Below, in pieces: positions 1 to 10,518 of a stretch of 64,000 nt of DNA. A program made the translations under genes and the position numbers. The notes under the pieces are model-generated. The model made no database searches, had not been told where the DNA came from, and worked only from the letters and a program-made list of their open reading frames with translations. This DNA is from Advenella kashmirensis WT001 (GTDB taxonomy: Bacteria; Pseudomonadota; Gammaproteobacteria; Burkholderiales; Burkholderiaceae_B), in the NCBI RefSeq assembly GCF_000219915.2, contig NC_017964.1:992001-1056000 (forward strand), given 5' to 3'. Position 1 is the first letter of the stretch; each line of letters begins with the position of its first letter.

Positions 1-531
<531 letters not shown>

Positions 532-542
532 CACCGTCTGAG

Positions 543-567
543 GGATGTAGCGCACTGCGTTGCATCC
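543..567 (+). terminator. Possible weak terminator or attenuator between mreB and mreC
   Basis: A stem of about 10 bp with two G-U pairs (543-552 with 558-567) and a 5-nt loop is followed by a mixed T-rich stretch rather than a clean T-run. It could reduce read-through from mreB, which is usually made in excess over MreCD. Weakly supported. Confidence 0.3.
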
Positions 568-617
568 TATTCTGCTGTTGTCTTCCTGATCGTTCCGTTC
601 CCGTTTACGGTTGCCCT

Positions 618-1523
618 ATGCAGCAAAACAGTTCATTACGTTTTTTCACTCACGGGCCAGCTGCAGAGGTCAGACTTTTTTTTCTGGCTATTTTTTGCGT
701 GGGCCTGATGATCGCTGACTCGCAAACCCGCTATATCGAGCCGGTGCGCAGAGTGGTGTCCGTGATGCTTTATCCGTTCCAGAAAACCGCGATGTGGCCG
801 CGCGATGCGGTCACGCAGGTGTACGACTGGTCCAATGCCATTACCATTGCCAAACAGGAAAGCGCGGCGGTTCAGCGGCAACGTATCGAACTGGCCCAGT
901 TGTCGACGCACGCTGCGCAGATGGCGGCAGAAAACGCCCAGTTGCGACGCCTCCTCGCTGTCAAGACAACGGTGCAGACACCTTCGGTAGCGGTAGAAAT
1001 TCTGTATACCTCGGTCAATCCGCTGAACCAGACCCTGGTGCTTACCAAGGGCAGCAATGACGGGATTCGCCCGGGCATGCCGGTCATTGACGAGGGTGGG
1101 GTGGTCGGCCAGATCCGGCGCGTGACCCCCATGACCTCCGAGGCAACCCTGATTACCGATAATAAAATTTCTGTCCCCGTGATGGTGCTGCGCAACGGCT
1201 TGCGGGTCATTGCATTCGGCTCGGGACAGACAGGCCGGCTGGATGTGCGCTATCTGGGGCTGGGCGCCGATATTCGTCCTGGAGACGATCTGGTGACCAG
1301 CGGTATTGGCGGCATCTACCCGCAAGGCCTGTCGGTCGGAAAAATTGCGGCAGTGGACAATAACTCAGCAGAAGGCTTTATGCGTGCACGTGCCGTACCA
1401 TCGGCGCATCCCGAGCGCTATCGTCACTTTCTCGTGCTGCTGGTCCCTACAGACAATCTGCCCGATATCCCGGCATCGCTGACCGATACCTCGCACAGCG
1501 CCGTGCCAGGCAGGGTGAACTGA
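618..1523 (+). CDS. mreC: Rod-shape-determining protein MreC
   Basis: 301-residue inner-membrane protein with a large periplasmic domain that links MreB filaments to PBP2/RodA. One N-terminal transmembrane segment (about residues 18-36) is followed by a heptad-like coiled coil (about 75-112, ending near QLRRLLAVK). The MreC beta-barrel domain then follows, with the family signature of repeated G-x-V and PGMPVIDEGGVVGQI. Length is normal. It lies between mreB and mreD and ends one base before the mreD start codon. Confidence 0.95.
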   Translation: MQQNSSLRFFTHGPAAEVRLFFLAIFCVGLMIADSQTRYIEPVRRVVSVMLYPFQKTAMWPRDAVTQVYDWSNAITIAKQESAAVQRQRIELAQLSTHAAQMAAENAQLRRLLAVKTTVQTPSVAVEILYTSVNPLNQTLVLTKGSNDGIRPGMPVIDEGGVVGQIRRVTPMTSEATLITDNKISVPVMVLRNGLRVIAFGSGQTGRLDVRYLGLGADIRPGDDLVTSGIGGIYPQGLSVGKIAAVDNNSAEGFMRARAVPSAHPERYRHFLVLLVPTDNLPDIPASLTDTSHSAVPGRVN

Positions 1524-1524
1524 G

Positions 1525-2058
1525 ATGGTCAAACGTAGCCTGACCTCGCTTGAGCCACTGCAACGGACCAATTACTTCTATGGTTCAAGCCCCATTTACG
1601 CCTGGATCACGATCGTGCTGACCTGGCTGGCCTCGCTGCTGCCCTGGCGCGAATGGGAGGGGGCGCCCGATATTCTGATCCTGGTGCTGGCCTTCTGGTG
1701 CGTACAACAGGTGCGCGGGGTCGGTCTGACCAGCGCCCTGATCTTCGGTTTACTGATGGACGTGCATGATGTCAATGTCATGGGCGAGCACGCGCTCAGC
1801 TATGTGCTGGTGATCTTCGGCGCCTGGTGTTTCGGCGCAGGATGGTGCAGTTCGGTTTTATCAGCCAGATGTTGCAGATGCTTCCCGTCTTTTTTCTGGC
1901 CCCCTTTCCCGGTCATTTGCTGAATGCGTGGCTGCAGGCGCCTGGGGCGGCTGGACCTGGCTGCTGTCGGGATTGATTACAGGTGTGATGTGGTGGTGGC
2001 TGATCTGATTCTCAAGCTGCCGCTACGGCCGGTAGACGATAACGAAACGCTGAACTGA
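1525..2058 (+). CDS. mreD: Rod-shape-determining protein MreD, frameshifted
   Basis: Small polytopic membrane partner of MreC. The first frame gives MVKRSLTSLEPL followed by hydrophobic helices up to about residue 108 (FGAWCF). After about position 1850 the matching sequence continues in a second frame (FGFISQMLQMLPVFFLAPFPGHLLNAW). Near the end it continues in other frames (WTWLLSGLITGVMWWW, then LILKLPLRPVDDNETLN with a stop at 2056-2058). There are therefore two or more indels, and the start and final stop share a frame. The total span fits a normal MreD of about 177 residues. Sequencing error is more likely than a real pseudogene because the flanking cluster is complete. Confidence 0.85.
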
Positions 2059-2071
2059 CTGGAACCGGGCT

Positions 2072-4141
2072 ATGTTCGAATTCCGCAAGCGTTCCACCAT
2101 ACAAAAAAAGAAAATCCGGTTGCGCGTACTGGTAGCCTTGGTGTTCGTGCTCGGTTGCTTCGGGCTGCTGATTGACCGGCTGTGGGTACTTCAGGTTGAA
2201 CGCTACCAGGGGCTGGCCGAACGCGCCGATCGCAACCGTATTGCACTGGTGCCTATCGCTCCGCGTCGTGGCGATATCGTTGATCGCAATGGGACGGTGC
2301 TGGCGCGCAGCTATCGGGACTATACGCTGGAAATCGTACCGGCCCAGGTACAAAATATGGACGAACTGATCAGCCAGATCAGCAAGGTTATTCCGCTAAC
2401 GCCCCTGGATATCCGCCGCTTCAAGCGGCGTATGGGGCAGACTACTCGCTATGCGTCGGTCATGCTGCGCGGTAATCTGACCGATGATGAAGCGGCCATT
2501 TTTGCTGCCCATTCCTTTCGTTTTCCGGATGTCAATCTGCGTGCCCGCTGGGTGCGCGAGTATCCCCAGGGCGAATCGGCCGCGCACGTCGTGGGCTATG
2601 TCGGCCGCATTTCCGAGAAAGATCAGGAGCGTCTGGAGCGCGATGGCGTCGAGGGTAACTATCGTGGCACCGATGTCATCGGCAAAAAAGGGATTGAAGC
2701 CAGTTACGAAGCGGTGCTTCATGGCAAGACCGGCTGGGAAGAAGTAGAAGTGGCGGCATCGGGCAAGCCGGTGCAGGTCTTGAAGCGCATTGATCCGATA
2801 CCGGGAGATACGCTGCATCTGTCAATTGACCTTGGTCTGCAGAAAATGGTCGAAGACCTATACAGCAAAGGCTTTGTCAAGGAAGGTGTACCCGAACGCG
2901 GTGCGCTGGTTGCCATCGATCCGCGCAACGGACAGGTGCTGGCCTATGTGTCGGCCCCGTCGTATGATCCGAATCTGTTCATTGACGGCATTGATGTGGA
3001 AAACTGGCGCAGGCTGGCCGATTCGCCCGAGCATCCCCTGATTGATCGTCCGGTGTCGGGCACGTTTCCTATCGGGTCCACGTACAAACCGTTTGTGGCG
3101 CTGGCGGCGCTCAAGCTGGGTGTGCGCGATCCGAATGCCCGCATTCCCGATCCCGGTTATTTCGAATACGGCAACCAGCGGTTTCGCAATGCGGGTGGTG
3201 CGGCCTATGGGCCGACCAATATGCATCGGGCGCTGGTCGTGTCTTCCGATACCTATTTCTTTAGTTTGGGCCCGTTGATCGGCGTGGATGCGCTGCATGA
3301 CTTTTCCCTGATGTTCGGATTCGGGCGCAAGACCGGGATTGATCTGAACTACGAGAAAATCGGCATTCTGCCCTCGCGCGAATGGAAGAAGAAGGCTTTT
3401 AAGGACCCGCGCCAACAGCGCTGGATTCCCGGCGAGACGATTTCGGTGGCGGTGGGCCAGGGATATAATTCATTTACCATCATGCAACTGGCGCAGGCAA
3501 CGTCTACGTTGGCGGCGGACGGCAAATATATTCGCCCGCATCTGGTCAGTGAAATGGAAAATACCATCAGCAAGACACGCACGCCCACGGTCAAGCAGCC
3601 CGACTATCAGATCGCGGTCAGCCCGGCGTCCATTCGGCTGGTCAAGGATGCGCTGGTCGATGTGACCCGCCGCGGAACGGCCAAACGCAGTTTCGCCGAC
3701 GCCGCTTATGAGTCGGCCGGCAAAACCGGTACTGCACAGGTGTTCAGCCTGAAGGGGTCAAAATACAATTCGCGCAATCTGAAGCGCAACTTGTGGGATC
3801 ACGCGCTATATATGGGTTTTGCGCCGGCCAAGGAGCCGAAAATCGCCGTGGCGCTGATTGTCGAAAATGGTGGCTGGGGCGCCAGCGTTGCTGCGCCCAT
3901 TGCACGCAAGGTCTTTGATTACTGGCTCTCGCCAACCCGCTCGGCTCAGGTCGATTCCGTACCCGTACTGGAGCTGGACGGCGACGAACCTGCCGAAGAT
4001 ACGTCACCCGATGTGATGGTGCCGCAAGAAGTGCCGGCCAATCCCGAAGACAAGGCACCGGAACATCTGCCCGACATTCTTGCACCGGTAGGCAATGGCG
4101 GTGGCGGCAATGGCGCCGAACAAAGGCGGAATAATGAATAA
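2072..4141 (+). CDS. mrdA: Penicillin-binding protein 2, peptidoglycan D,D-transpeptidase
   Basis: Class B PBP that cross-links peptidoglycan during elongation together with RodA and MreBCD. It has a short basic N-terminus, one transmembrane helix (about residues 18-38) and the PBP dimerisation domain. The transpeptidase domain carries all catalytic motifs: SxxK in GSTYKPF, SxD in SSDTYFF and KTG in GKTGTAQV. At 689 residues it is slightly longer than the family norm because of an acidic, proline- and glycine-rich C-terminal tail ending in QRRNNE. Its stop overlaps the rodA start by 8 bp, suggesting translational coupling. Confidence 0.96.
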   Translation: MFEFRKRSTIQKKKIRLRVLVALVFVLGCFGLLIDRLWVLQVERYQGLAERADRNRIALVPIAPRRGDIVDRNGTVLARSYRDYTLEIVPAQVQNMDELISQISKVIPLTPLDIRRFKRRMGQTTRYASVMLRGNLTDDEAAIFAAHSFRFPDVNLRARWVREYPQGESAAHVVGYVGRISEKDQERLERDGVEGNYRGTDVIGKKGIEASYEAVLHGKTGWEEVEVAASGKPVQVLKRIDPIPGDTLHLSIDLGLQKMVEDLYSKGFVKEGVPERGALVAIDPRNGQVLAYVSAPSYDPNLFIDGIDVENWRRLADSPEHPLIDRPVSGTFPIGSTYKPFVALAALKLGVRDPNARIPDPGYFEYGNQRFRNAGGAAYGPTNMHRALVVSSDTYFFSLGPLIGVDALHDFSLMFGFGRKTGIDLNYEKIGILPSREWKKKAFKDPRQQRWIPGETISVAVGQGYNSFTIMQLAQATSTLAADGKYIRPHLVSEMENTISKTRTPTVKQPDYQIAVSPASIRLVKDALVDVTRRGTAKRSFADAAYESAGKTGTAQVFSLKGSKYNSRNLKRNLWDHALYMGFAPAKEPKIAVALIVENGGWGASVAAPIARKVFDYWLSPTRSAQVDSVPVLELDGDEPAEDTSPDVMVPQEVPANPEDKAPEHLPDILAPVGNGGGGNGAEQRRNNE

Positions 4142-5287
4142 GTTGATGGATTGGATTCTGCGGGCTTTCCGCGCCTTTGACTGGCCGCTGCTGCTGATTC
4201 TGGTCATTTTCTGCCTGTTGGGCATGACGGTGATGCACTCTGCTGTTGGCGGAACCGATTGGCGTTTTGCCAGCCAGGCGCGCAATTTTCTGCTGGCTTT
4301 TTTTGTCATGTGGTTTGTCGCGTTAATTCCACCGTCACGCATCATGAAGTTCGCCATTCCGCTGTATGTCGTTGGCGTACTGATGCTGATCGCGGTGTTG
4401 CTGGTTGGCATTACCAACAAGGGTGCAACGCGATGGCTCAACATCGGTGTGACGGTCATTCAGCCATCGGAAATGATGAAAATCATCGTGCCTTGATGCT
4501 TGCCTGGTATTTCGATAAACACCGCTCCGAGCTGCGGGTGGTGGATTTTCTGATTGCCGGTGTGTTGCTGCTGGTGCCGTTTATGCTCATCATTCGGCAG
4601 CCTGATCTGGGGACCGCGCTGCTGGTGCTGAGCACCGGTTTTTTCATCATCTATTTTGCCGGCTTGTCATTCAAGCTGATTGTGCCGGTGTTTGTGCTGG
4701 GTGTGGTGACCATCAGCCTGATCCTGTATTACGAGCCGGTGCTGTGTGGTCCGGATTTTGACTGGGTTGTTCTGCACGAATACCAAAAGCATCGAGTATG
4801 CACGTTGCTGGATCCGGGCAGCGATCCACTGGGCAAGGGCTTTCATACCATCCAGGGCATGATTGCAATCGGTTCGGGCGGCTTATATGGCAAGGGCTAT
4901 ATGCTGGGCACCCAGACGCATCTTGATTTTATTCCCGAGCGGACCACTGACTTTATCTTCGCCGTCTTTGCCGAAGAGTTCGGGCTTTATGGCGGCGTGA
5001 CCCTGTTGCTGCTGTACACCTTGTTGCTGTTGCGCGGTTTTCTGATCACCATCCGGGCCCGCACGCAGTTCGGCCGTTTGCTGGCAGGTGCCATGACCAT
5101 GATGCTGTTCATGTATGTGTTCGTGAACATGGGAATGGTCATGGGCATTCTGCCAGTGGTGGGTGTGCCGCTGCCTTTCATGAGCTACGGCGGTACGGCG
5201 CTGGTGACACTGGGTTTTGCCTGCGGTTTGCTCATGAGCATTTCCAATTACGTCCCCAGCCGCAAGTCGGCGCGTGCCGAGGAATAA
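4134..5287 (+). CDS. rodA: Rod-shape SEDS peptidoglycan polymerase RodA, frameshifted
   Basis: SEDS-family glycosyltransferase that polymerises glycan strands with PBP2. The ATG at 4134 (MNKLMDWILRAF) overlaps the mrdA stop. The first frame runs through the early helices to QPSEMMKIIVP at about 4495. The protein then continues in another frame (LMLAWYFDKHRSELRV) after one missing base. Later SEDS signatures are clear: RQPDLGTALLVL, LLDPGSDPLGKGFHTIQG, ERTTDFIFAVFAEEFG and the terminal VGVPLPFMSYGGTALV. Ends immediately before the convergent mutY stop. As rodA is needed for rod shape, the shift is probably a sequence error. Confidence 0.92.
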
Positions 5288-6433
5288 TCATCGCGGGCGC
5301 GCTGCGGGCTGCCAGCCTGCAGTCGAGTCAGAACAGGCGGGGCGTGTGGGTTGCGTGACTGCTGTGTTCGTCAAAATAACCCGTGAGCAGTTTGCGCAAG
5401 GCGCAGGCAGCGCCGCATCGGGTAGCGCGTCCAGTGCAACCCATTGCCAGCGGCCCGGCTGGCCGGCATCATCGCCCGCGGGTGGCAGCACGACGGGTTG
5501 CTCAGCCGCATGCAGCAGCGCCGGTTCGATATGCAGTCGAAAATGGGTAAATACATGTTCAAATGCCGCCAGGCGTACGGGCAACGCATGCTCGCCGAGT
5601 GTCTGCTGCAGATAGTTGGCGCAGGCTTGGTGGTCGACAAATTCAGGTAGCGTCAGCAACCCTCCCCAGATGCCTTTGTCCGCGCGACGATACAACAGGA
5701 TTTGATCATTGTGCTCCAGAATCAATACACACACCTGACGTTGCGGGACCGTCTTGCGCTGGCGTGCCGTGGGCAGTTGCGCTTGCCGACCCTCGCGCCG
5801 GGCCACGCAATCGGCAGCCAGCGGACATCGCTCACAGGCGGGCCTGCTGCGTGTACAAAGGGTTGCGCCCAGGTCCATCAGGCCTTGCGTGTAGGCTGCC
5901 ATATCGACAGTGTCCGGGGCGCGCTCAAGATGCTGCCAGGCCCGTTCCCACAAGACGCTTTCGGTCGCCTTCTTCTGCGTATCGCCTTCAATGCCATAAT
6001 AGCGGCAAAAAACACGTTTGACATTGCCGTCCAGGATAGGCTGGCGTGCGTTGTAGCAGAAAGCGGCAATGGCGTTGGCCGTGGACGGTCCGATGCCCGG
6101 TAGCTTGGCAATATCCTGGGCGTTTTCCGGGAAAGCGCCATGCCAGTCATTCATGACGACCCTGGCGCAGCGATGCAGATTGCGCGCCCTGGCATAGTAG
6201 CCCAGCCCCGCCCAATAGGGCATAACCTCTTCCTGGCTGGCCCGGGCTAATGCCTTGAGTGTGGGAAACCGGGACAGGAAGCGGGCGTAGTACGGAATAA
6301 CCGTCGCCACCTGCGTCTGCTGCAGCATGATCTCCGAGAGCCAGACGCGATAGGGATCGCGACTACCCTGCCACGGCAGGTCGTGCCTGCCGCGTTCACG
6401 CTGCCAATCAATGACGGTACTGGCAAATGACAT
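5288..6433 (-). CDS. mutY: A/G-specific adenine DNA glycosylase MutY
   Basis: Removes adenine mispaired with 8-oxoguanine. Residues 1-220 carry the catalytic domain, with the Glu-containing EIMLQQTQVATVIPYYARF, the helix-hairpin-helix LPGIGPSTANAIAAF and the aspartate in LDGNVKRVF. The [4Fe-4S] loop has exact C-x6-C-x2-C-x5-C spacing (CTRSRPACERCPLAADC). The C-terminal part is the NUDIX-like 8-oxoG recognition domain. Length (381) is normal. It converges on rodA with no bases between the two stop codons. Confidence 0.95.
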   Translation of the reverse strand: MSFASTVIDWQRERGRHDLPWQGSRDPYRVWLSEIMLQQTQVATVIPYYARFLSRFPTLKALARASQEEVMPYWAGLGYYARARNLHRCARVVMNDWHGAFPENAQDIAKLPGIGPSTANAIAAFCYNARQPILDGNVKRVFCRYYGIEGDTQKKATESVLWERAWQHLERAPDTVDMAAYTQGLMDLGATLCTRSRPACERCPLAADCVARREGRQAQLPTARQRKTVPQRQVCVLILEHNDQILLYRRADKGIWGGLLTLPEFVDHQACANYLQQTLGEHALPVRLAAFEHVFTHFRLHIEPALLHAAEQPVVLPPAGDDAGQPGRWQWVALDALPDAALPAPCANCSRVILTNTAVTQPTRPACSDSTAGWQPAARPR

Positions 6434-6436
6434 AGA

Positions 6437-7345
6437 TCAGAAACGTGAATGCCGGGTCATGGACCATTGGGCCGCCAGCGCGGCGACAATCATTACCAGT
6501 ACAATGGCGGTGGCCAGCCAGGTGACATCGGGTAGCCGGATGACGAAATCCGTACCATAGCTCTGCGAGAGCCGGGCGATGGCGCCATTGAGCGAAGCCA
6601 GGCCGAATGTGGTAAGCAAAAGCGATAAAACGCCGGCAACCAGGCCGGTGAGGGCGCCCAGATACAAAAACGGACGGCGCACGAATGACTCGGTGGCGCC
6701 GACCAGGCGCGCGACGGCAATTTCTTCCCGTTGCACCAGGGCCTGCATGCGCACGGTGTTAAATACCGTACCCACGACCACCACGGCCACACCGATGGCC
6801 AGCAGTAGCAGGACGCCGCGGGTAAAGGAAAGAATGGCGTCCAGCTTCTGAACCCAGGCGCTGTCGAACTGCACCGTGTCTACATTGGGGAGGCTGCTCC
6901 ATGCCTGCGCCAGTTCCTGGGCTTTGCTGGCCTGATCGTTAGTCGCCTTGATAGTTACCACGATCGAATTGGGCAGGGGATTGCGCGGCAGCACCTTCAG
7001 GGCGTTGGACCAGGATTCCGACGCCCGCAATCCTGCGAGCGCGTCGTTTTTGTCGATCACTTCCAGTTTTTCTATATAAGCCTGATTTTCCTGCTGCAAT
7101 TGCTCGCCCAGCTCGCGTGTTTCCGCCAATGGTACCTCTGCTTTCATGAACAGGGTGATGGCAGGGTTGACCGAGACATTGCGCGCAACCGGTTCCATGG
7201 ATACCAGAATGGAACTGGCCAGCAGCGGCAGCGCCAGCACAAGGGCGATGACGGCGATGTTGGTCAGTGATGAAAATGGCGTGGCCAGCAGTCGCCGGAT
7301 GGCGATGTGCATGGCGTAAAAATGATGTCTTATCCAGGTTTTCAT
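6437..7345 (-). CDS. ftsX: Cell-division protein FtsX
   Basis: Permease-like partner of FtsE that couples divisome status to periplasmic murein hydrolase activation. 302 residues: a short cytoplasmic N-terminus, a first transmembrane helix (about 28-48), a periplasmic loop domain, then three helices in the C-terminal FtsX domain (near 172-200, 225-245 and 275-295). Its start overlaps the ftsE stop by 4 bp, the classic ftsEX arrangement. Confidence 0.94.
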   Translation of the reverse strand: MKTWIRHHFYAMHIAIRRLLATPFSSLTNIAVIALVLALPLLASSILVSMEPVARNVSVNPAITLFMKAEVPLAETRELGEQLQQENQAYIEKLEVIDKNDALAGLRASESWSNALKVLPRNPLPNSIVVTIKATNDQASKAQELAQAWSSLPNVDTVQFDSAWVQKLDAILSFTRGVLLLLAIGVAVVVVGTVFNTVRMQALVQREEIAVARLVGATESFVRRPFLYLGALTGLVAGVLSLLLTTFGLASLNGAIARLSQSYGTDFVIRLPDVTWLATAIVLVMIVAALAAQWSMTRHSRF

Positions 7346-8010
7346 GCGTGTGTTCCCAGATCCTTGAAGCGGCCCGGCTCGATCAGCAAGGTGCGGTTGG
7401 CGTGCCGGCGCAGCAGTTCCAGATCATGTGAAGCAATCAGCGTGGTCACGCCGACGCGATTGAAGTCACGGAAGACTTCAAGAATTTTCTGGGCGCTGGC
7501 CTGATCCAGGTTGGCCGTGGGTTCGTCAGCGATCAGAATGGCCGGTTTGTTGACGATCGCGCGGGCAATGGCCAGGCGCTGCTGTTCGCCGCCGGATAGC
7601 GCGATTGGGTTAAGTTTTTCCTTACCGGACAGTCCCACCTTTTCGATTGCGGCACGTGCGCGCGCGGCCGCCTTGTCCGAGCTCAGGCCCATGACCGCAA
7701 GTGGCAGCATGACGTTTTCGAAAGCAGTCCTGTCATACAGCAGGTGCATGTTTTGCAGGATGACGCCAACGGCGCGACGCAGGTAGGGTCTGGCGCGGTG
7801 ACCGATCTGGTCCATACGCTGGCCCTTGACGATAATGGAACCGCGCGTCGGCGCTTCCAGTCCGCCGATCAGCTTGAGCAGCGTGGATTTACCCGCACCG
7901 GACGGGCCGGAGACGAAGACGAATTCGCCCGGCGCAATACTGAAATTGATATCAGCCAGGATATTCGCGCCCTGTCCGTAAGATTTGAAGACATGCTGGA
8001 ATTGAATCAT
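7342..8010 (-). CDS. ftsE: Cell-division ATP-binding protein FtsE
   Basis: ABC-type ATPase of the FtsEX complex. All motifs are present in 222 residues: Walker A GPSGAGKST, signature LSGGEQQR, Walker B ILIADEPT and the H-loop in IASHD. Length is typical. Co-transcribed with ftsX. The usual partner ftsY is not beside it in this window. Confidence 0.95.
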   Translation of the reverse strand: MIQFQHVFKSYGQGANILADINFSIAPGEFVFVSGPSGAGKSTLLKLIGGLEAPTRGSIIVKGQRMDQIGHRARPYLRRAVGVILQNMHLLYDRTAFENVMLPLAVMGLSSDKAAARARAAIEKVGLSGKEKLNPIALSGGEQQRLAIARAIVNKPAILIADEPTANLDQASAQKILEVFRDFNRVGVTTLIASHDLELLRRHANRTLLIEPGRFKDLGTHA

Positions 8011-8193
8011 GTGGATCCGGTTACTTGAAATTCGGTTCTGTTAATGCGCATTTTAGAGTAATTGCCGACGCATTAGGGTATTTACGATTGTCAATGCACG
8101 AATGGATCATCTAGGATACCGCAAGACAAAACCGTCAGATAAAAAAATCGACAGTAGCCTTTTCCCATCAAGTACACGGCGGCTTTATCAACG

Positions 8194-8206
8194 GGAAACG
8201 GTTTCC
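8194..8206. promoter_or_regulatory. Perfect inverted repeat upstream of aapJ, possible operator
   Basis: GGAAAC-G-GTTTCC is a 6-bp perfect palindrome around one base. It lies just upstream of the ribosome binding site of the amino-acid transporter operon, in the 206-bp divergent gap with ftsE. It could be a repressor site or a small RNA hairpin near the start codon. The position supports a regulatory role, but no regulator can be named. Confidence 0.3.
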
Positions 8207-8222
8207 TAACCAGGGGATGAAT

Positions 8223-9244
8223 ATGAAAATGATCAGGACAGCGGCATTGCTGGCTGCAGGCGCTTTTACAGTCATCGCAACGCCAGCAAAGGCCGGCAAG
8301 ACATTCGATGCCGTCAAGGCCAAGGGCTTTGTTCAGTGCGGTATCAGCACCGGTATCCCGGGGTTTTCCATCATAGACAGCAAGGGAGAGGCATCTGGCT
8401 GGATGTCGATTTGTGCAAGGCGATTGCGATCACCATGTTCAACGACGCCAGTAAAATAAAACTCACGCCCCTCAGTACCCAGCAGCGCTTTACGGCACTG
8501 CAATCGGGAGAGATCGACGTGCTCACACGCAACACCACGCAAACCCTGACCCGCGATACCACCCTGGGCCTGATGGGGGTAGGCGTTAATTTTTATGACA
8601 GCCAGGGCATCATGGTCAAAAAAGACCTGGGCGTCAAAAGCGCCAAGGAATTGAACGGCGCGACCATTTGTGTGCAACCGGGCACGACTACCGAGTTGAA
8701 TCTGACCGACTGGTTCCGTAGCAATAAGCTGGAGTTCAAGCCCGTTGTTATCGACAAGTTTGACGAAGTGATTCGCACTTTCGCCTCGGGACGCTGCGAT
8801 GCGCTGACGACCGACAAGTCCGGTCTGGCCTCGGTGCGGACCACGATGGAAAAACCCGATGAATACGAGATCCTGCCAGAGAATTTCTCCAAGGAGCCGC
8901 TGGGGCCGATGGTGCGCCAGGGCGATGAGCAGTGGTTCAACGTGATCCGCTGGACCTTGAATGCCATGATCGAAGCCGAAGAATATGGCATTACGTCCAA
9001 GAATGTGGACGAGATGACCAAATCGCCCAATCCCAATATCCAGCGGATTCTGGGCACCAGCCCTGGCATGGGCAAAAATCTTGGCGTCGATGAAAAATGG
9101 GCCTACAACATCATTAAAACGGTGGGCAATTATGGCGAGAGCTTTGCCCGCAATGTGGGGGCCGACAGCGCGCTTAAACTGGAACGCGGCCTGAACAATA
9201 CTTGGCACAATGGTGGCATTCTTTACGCCATGCCGGTTCGCTGA
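8223..9244 (+). CDS. aapJ: General L-amino-acid ABC transporter, periplasmic binding protein, frameshifted
   Basis: Solute-binding protein of the AapJQMP (PAAT) family. I prefer the ATG at 8223 because the ATG at 8217 abuts the GGGG of the ribosome binding site. A signal peptide (MKMIRTAALLAAGAFTVIA, cleaved near PAKA-G) precedes the SBP_bac_3 fold. The frame changes near 8395: KGEASG is followed in the other frame by LDVDLCKAIAITMF. The remainder is intact to NNTWHNGGILYAMPVR and matches AapJ, with about 340 residues in total. Upstream of aapQMP. Confidence 0.9.
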
Positions 9245-9343
9245 ACGCCAAAAACAGGTACGATGTTGTTTCGACCTTTTGATTCGCACCTGATCGCAGG
9301 AACCGGAGCCGGCTGATGCTGGCTTCGATTGACACTGTAACGC

Positions 9344-10516
9344 ATGAAGAAAAACAAATCCAAAGGCCTGGCCTTTTCCTGGAGTGATCCAACATTTCGC
9401 TCGATCGTCTATCAGGTGATCGTGCTCGGACTGGTGGCCGTCGGCGTCTGGTATCTGGTTTCCAATACCATGCATAATCTGCAAGTGCGCAATATTCGCA
9501 GCGGCTTTGATTTCCTGGGACGCGAGGCCGGGTTTGCCATCGGCGAGTCGCTTATTGATTATTCGCCGACCGATACGTATTGGCGCGCCATTCTGGTGGG
9601 CCTGCTCAATACCCTTTATGTCTCCCTTGCAGGCATCGTGCTGGCCACGCTCCTGGGCGTGGTGGTCGGCGTTGCCCGGTTATCAAAAAACTGGCTGATC
9701 GCAAAGCTGGCTGCTGTCTATGTTGAGGTGCTGCGCAATATTCCGTTGTTGATTCAGCTTTTTTTCTGGTACGCGCTGATCGTGGAGACCTTGCCCGGTC
9801 CACGCCAGGCCATGCATCCGGTGCCTGGCGTATTTCTGTCGAACCGGGGCCTGCGCTTCCCCGCCGCGCAAGGCGAGAGCCTGACGTGGATCGTGGTCGG
9901 CGCCGTGGTGGCGCTGTTGCTGACTCTGGCGGCGGGTCGGTATGTGCGCCGCAGGCAAATCCAGACAGGCACTCAAACGGCGCTGTGGCCGATAGGGCTT
10001 GCGCTTTTTATCCTGTTGCCGGTGGCCGGATTTTTTTTCGGTGGCGGGCAACTGGCCTTCAGCATTCCTGAGCTCAAGGGGTTCAACTTTGCCGGAGGCG
10101 CCAGTATTTCACCGGAGTTGACTGCGCTGCTAAGCGGCCTGGTGATCTATACCTCGGCCTTTGTTGCAGAAATTGTGCGTTCCGGGATACAGGCAGTGCC
10201 AGGCGGCCAGTGGGAAGCGGCCGGCTCTGTGGGGCTGAGCCGTCGGCGCGCACTGCGGCTGGTAGTGTTGCCGCAGGCGCTGCGGATCATGGTTCCACCG
10301 CTGACCAGCACTTACCTGAACCTGATGAAAAACAGTTCGCTGGCGGTGGCTATCGGCTATCCGGATATCGTTTCTATCATCAATACAACGCTGAACCAGA
10401 CAGGGCAGGCCATAGAGGGGATCCTCATTGTCATGGCGGCTTATCTGACCGTCAGCCTGTCCATTTCCCTGTTCATGAACTGGTATAACCGGCGTATTGC
10501 GCTGGTGGAGCGATAG
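9344..10516 (+). CDS. aapQ: General L-amino-acid ABC transporter permease AapQ
   Basis: Inner-membrane permease, 390 residues. The N-terminal helix (about 20-42) and the periplasmic GFDFLGREAGFAIGESLIDY segment are typical of the AapQ/BztB type. The HisM-like transport domain follows, with an additional loop between helices. The EAA coupling motif is near EAAGSVGLSRRRALRLVVLPQALR. It ends two bases before aapM. Confidence 0.93.
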   Translation: MKKNKSKGLAFSWSDPTFRSIVYQVIVLGLVAVGVWYLVSNTMHNLQVRNIRSGFDFLGREAGFAIGESLIDYSPTDTYWRAILVGLLNTLYVSLAGIVLATLLGVVVGVARLSKNWLIAKLAAVYVEVLRNIPLLIQLFFWYALIVETLPGPRQAMHPVPGVFLSNRGLRFPAAQGESLTWIVVGAVVALLLTLAAGRYVRRRQIQTGTQTALWPIGLALFILLPVAGFFFGGGQLAFSIPELKGFNFAGGASISPELTALLSGLVIYTSAFVAEIVRSGIQAVPGGQWEAAGSVGLSRRRALRLVVLPQALRIMVPPLTSTYLNLMKNSSLAVAIGYPDIVSIINTTLNQTGQAIEGILIVMAAYLTVSLSISLFMNWYNRRIALVER

Positions 10517-10518
10517 CC

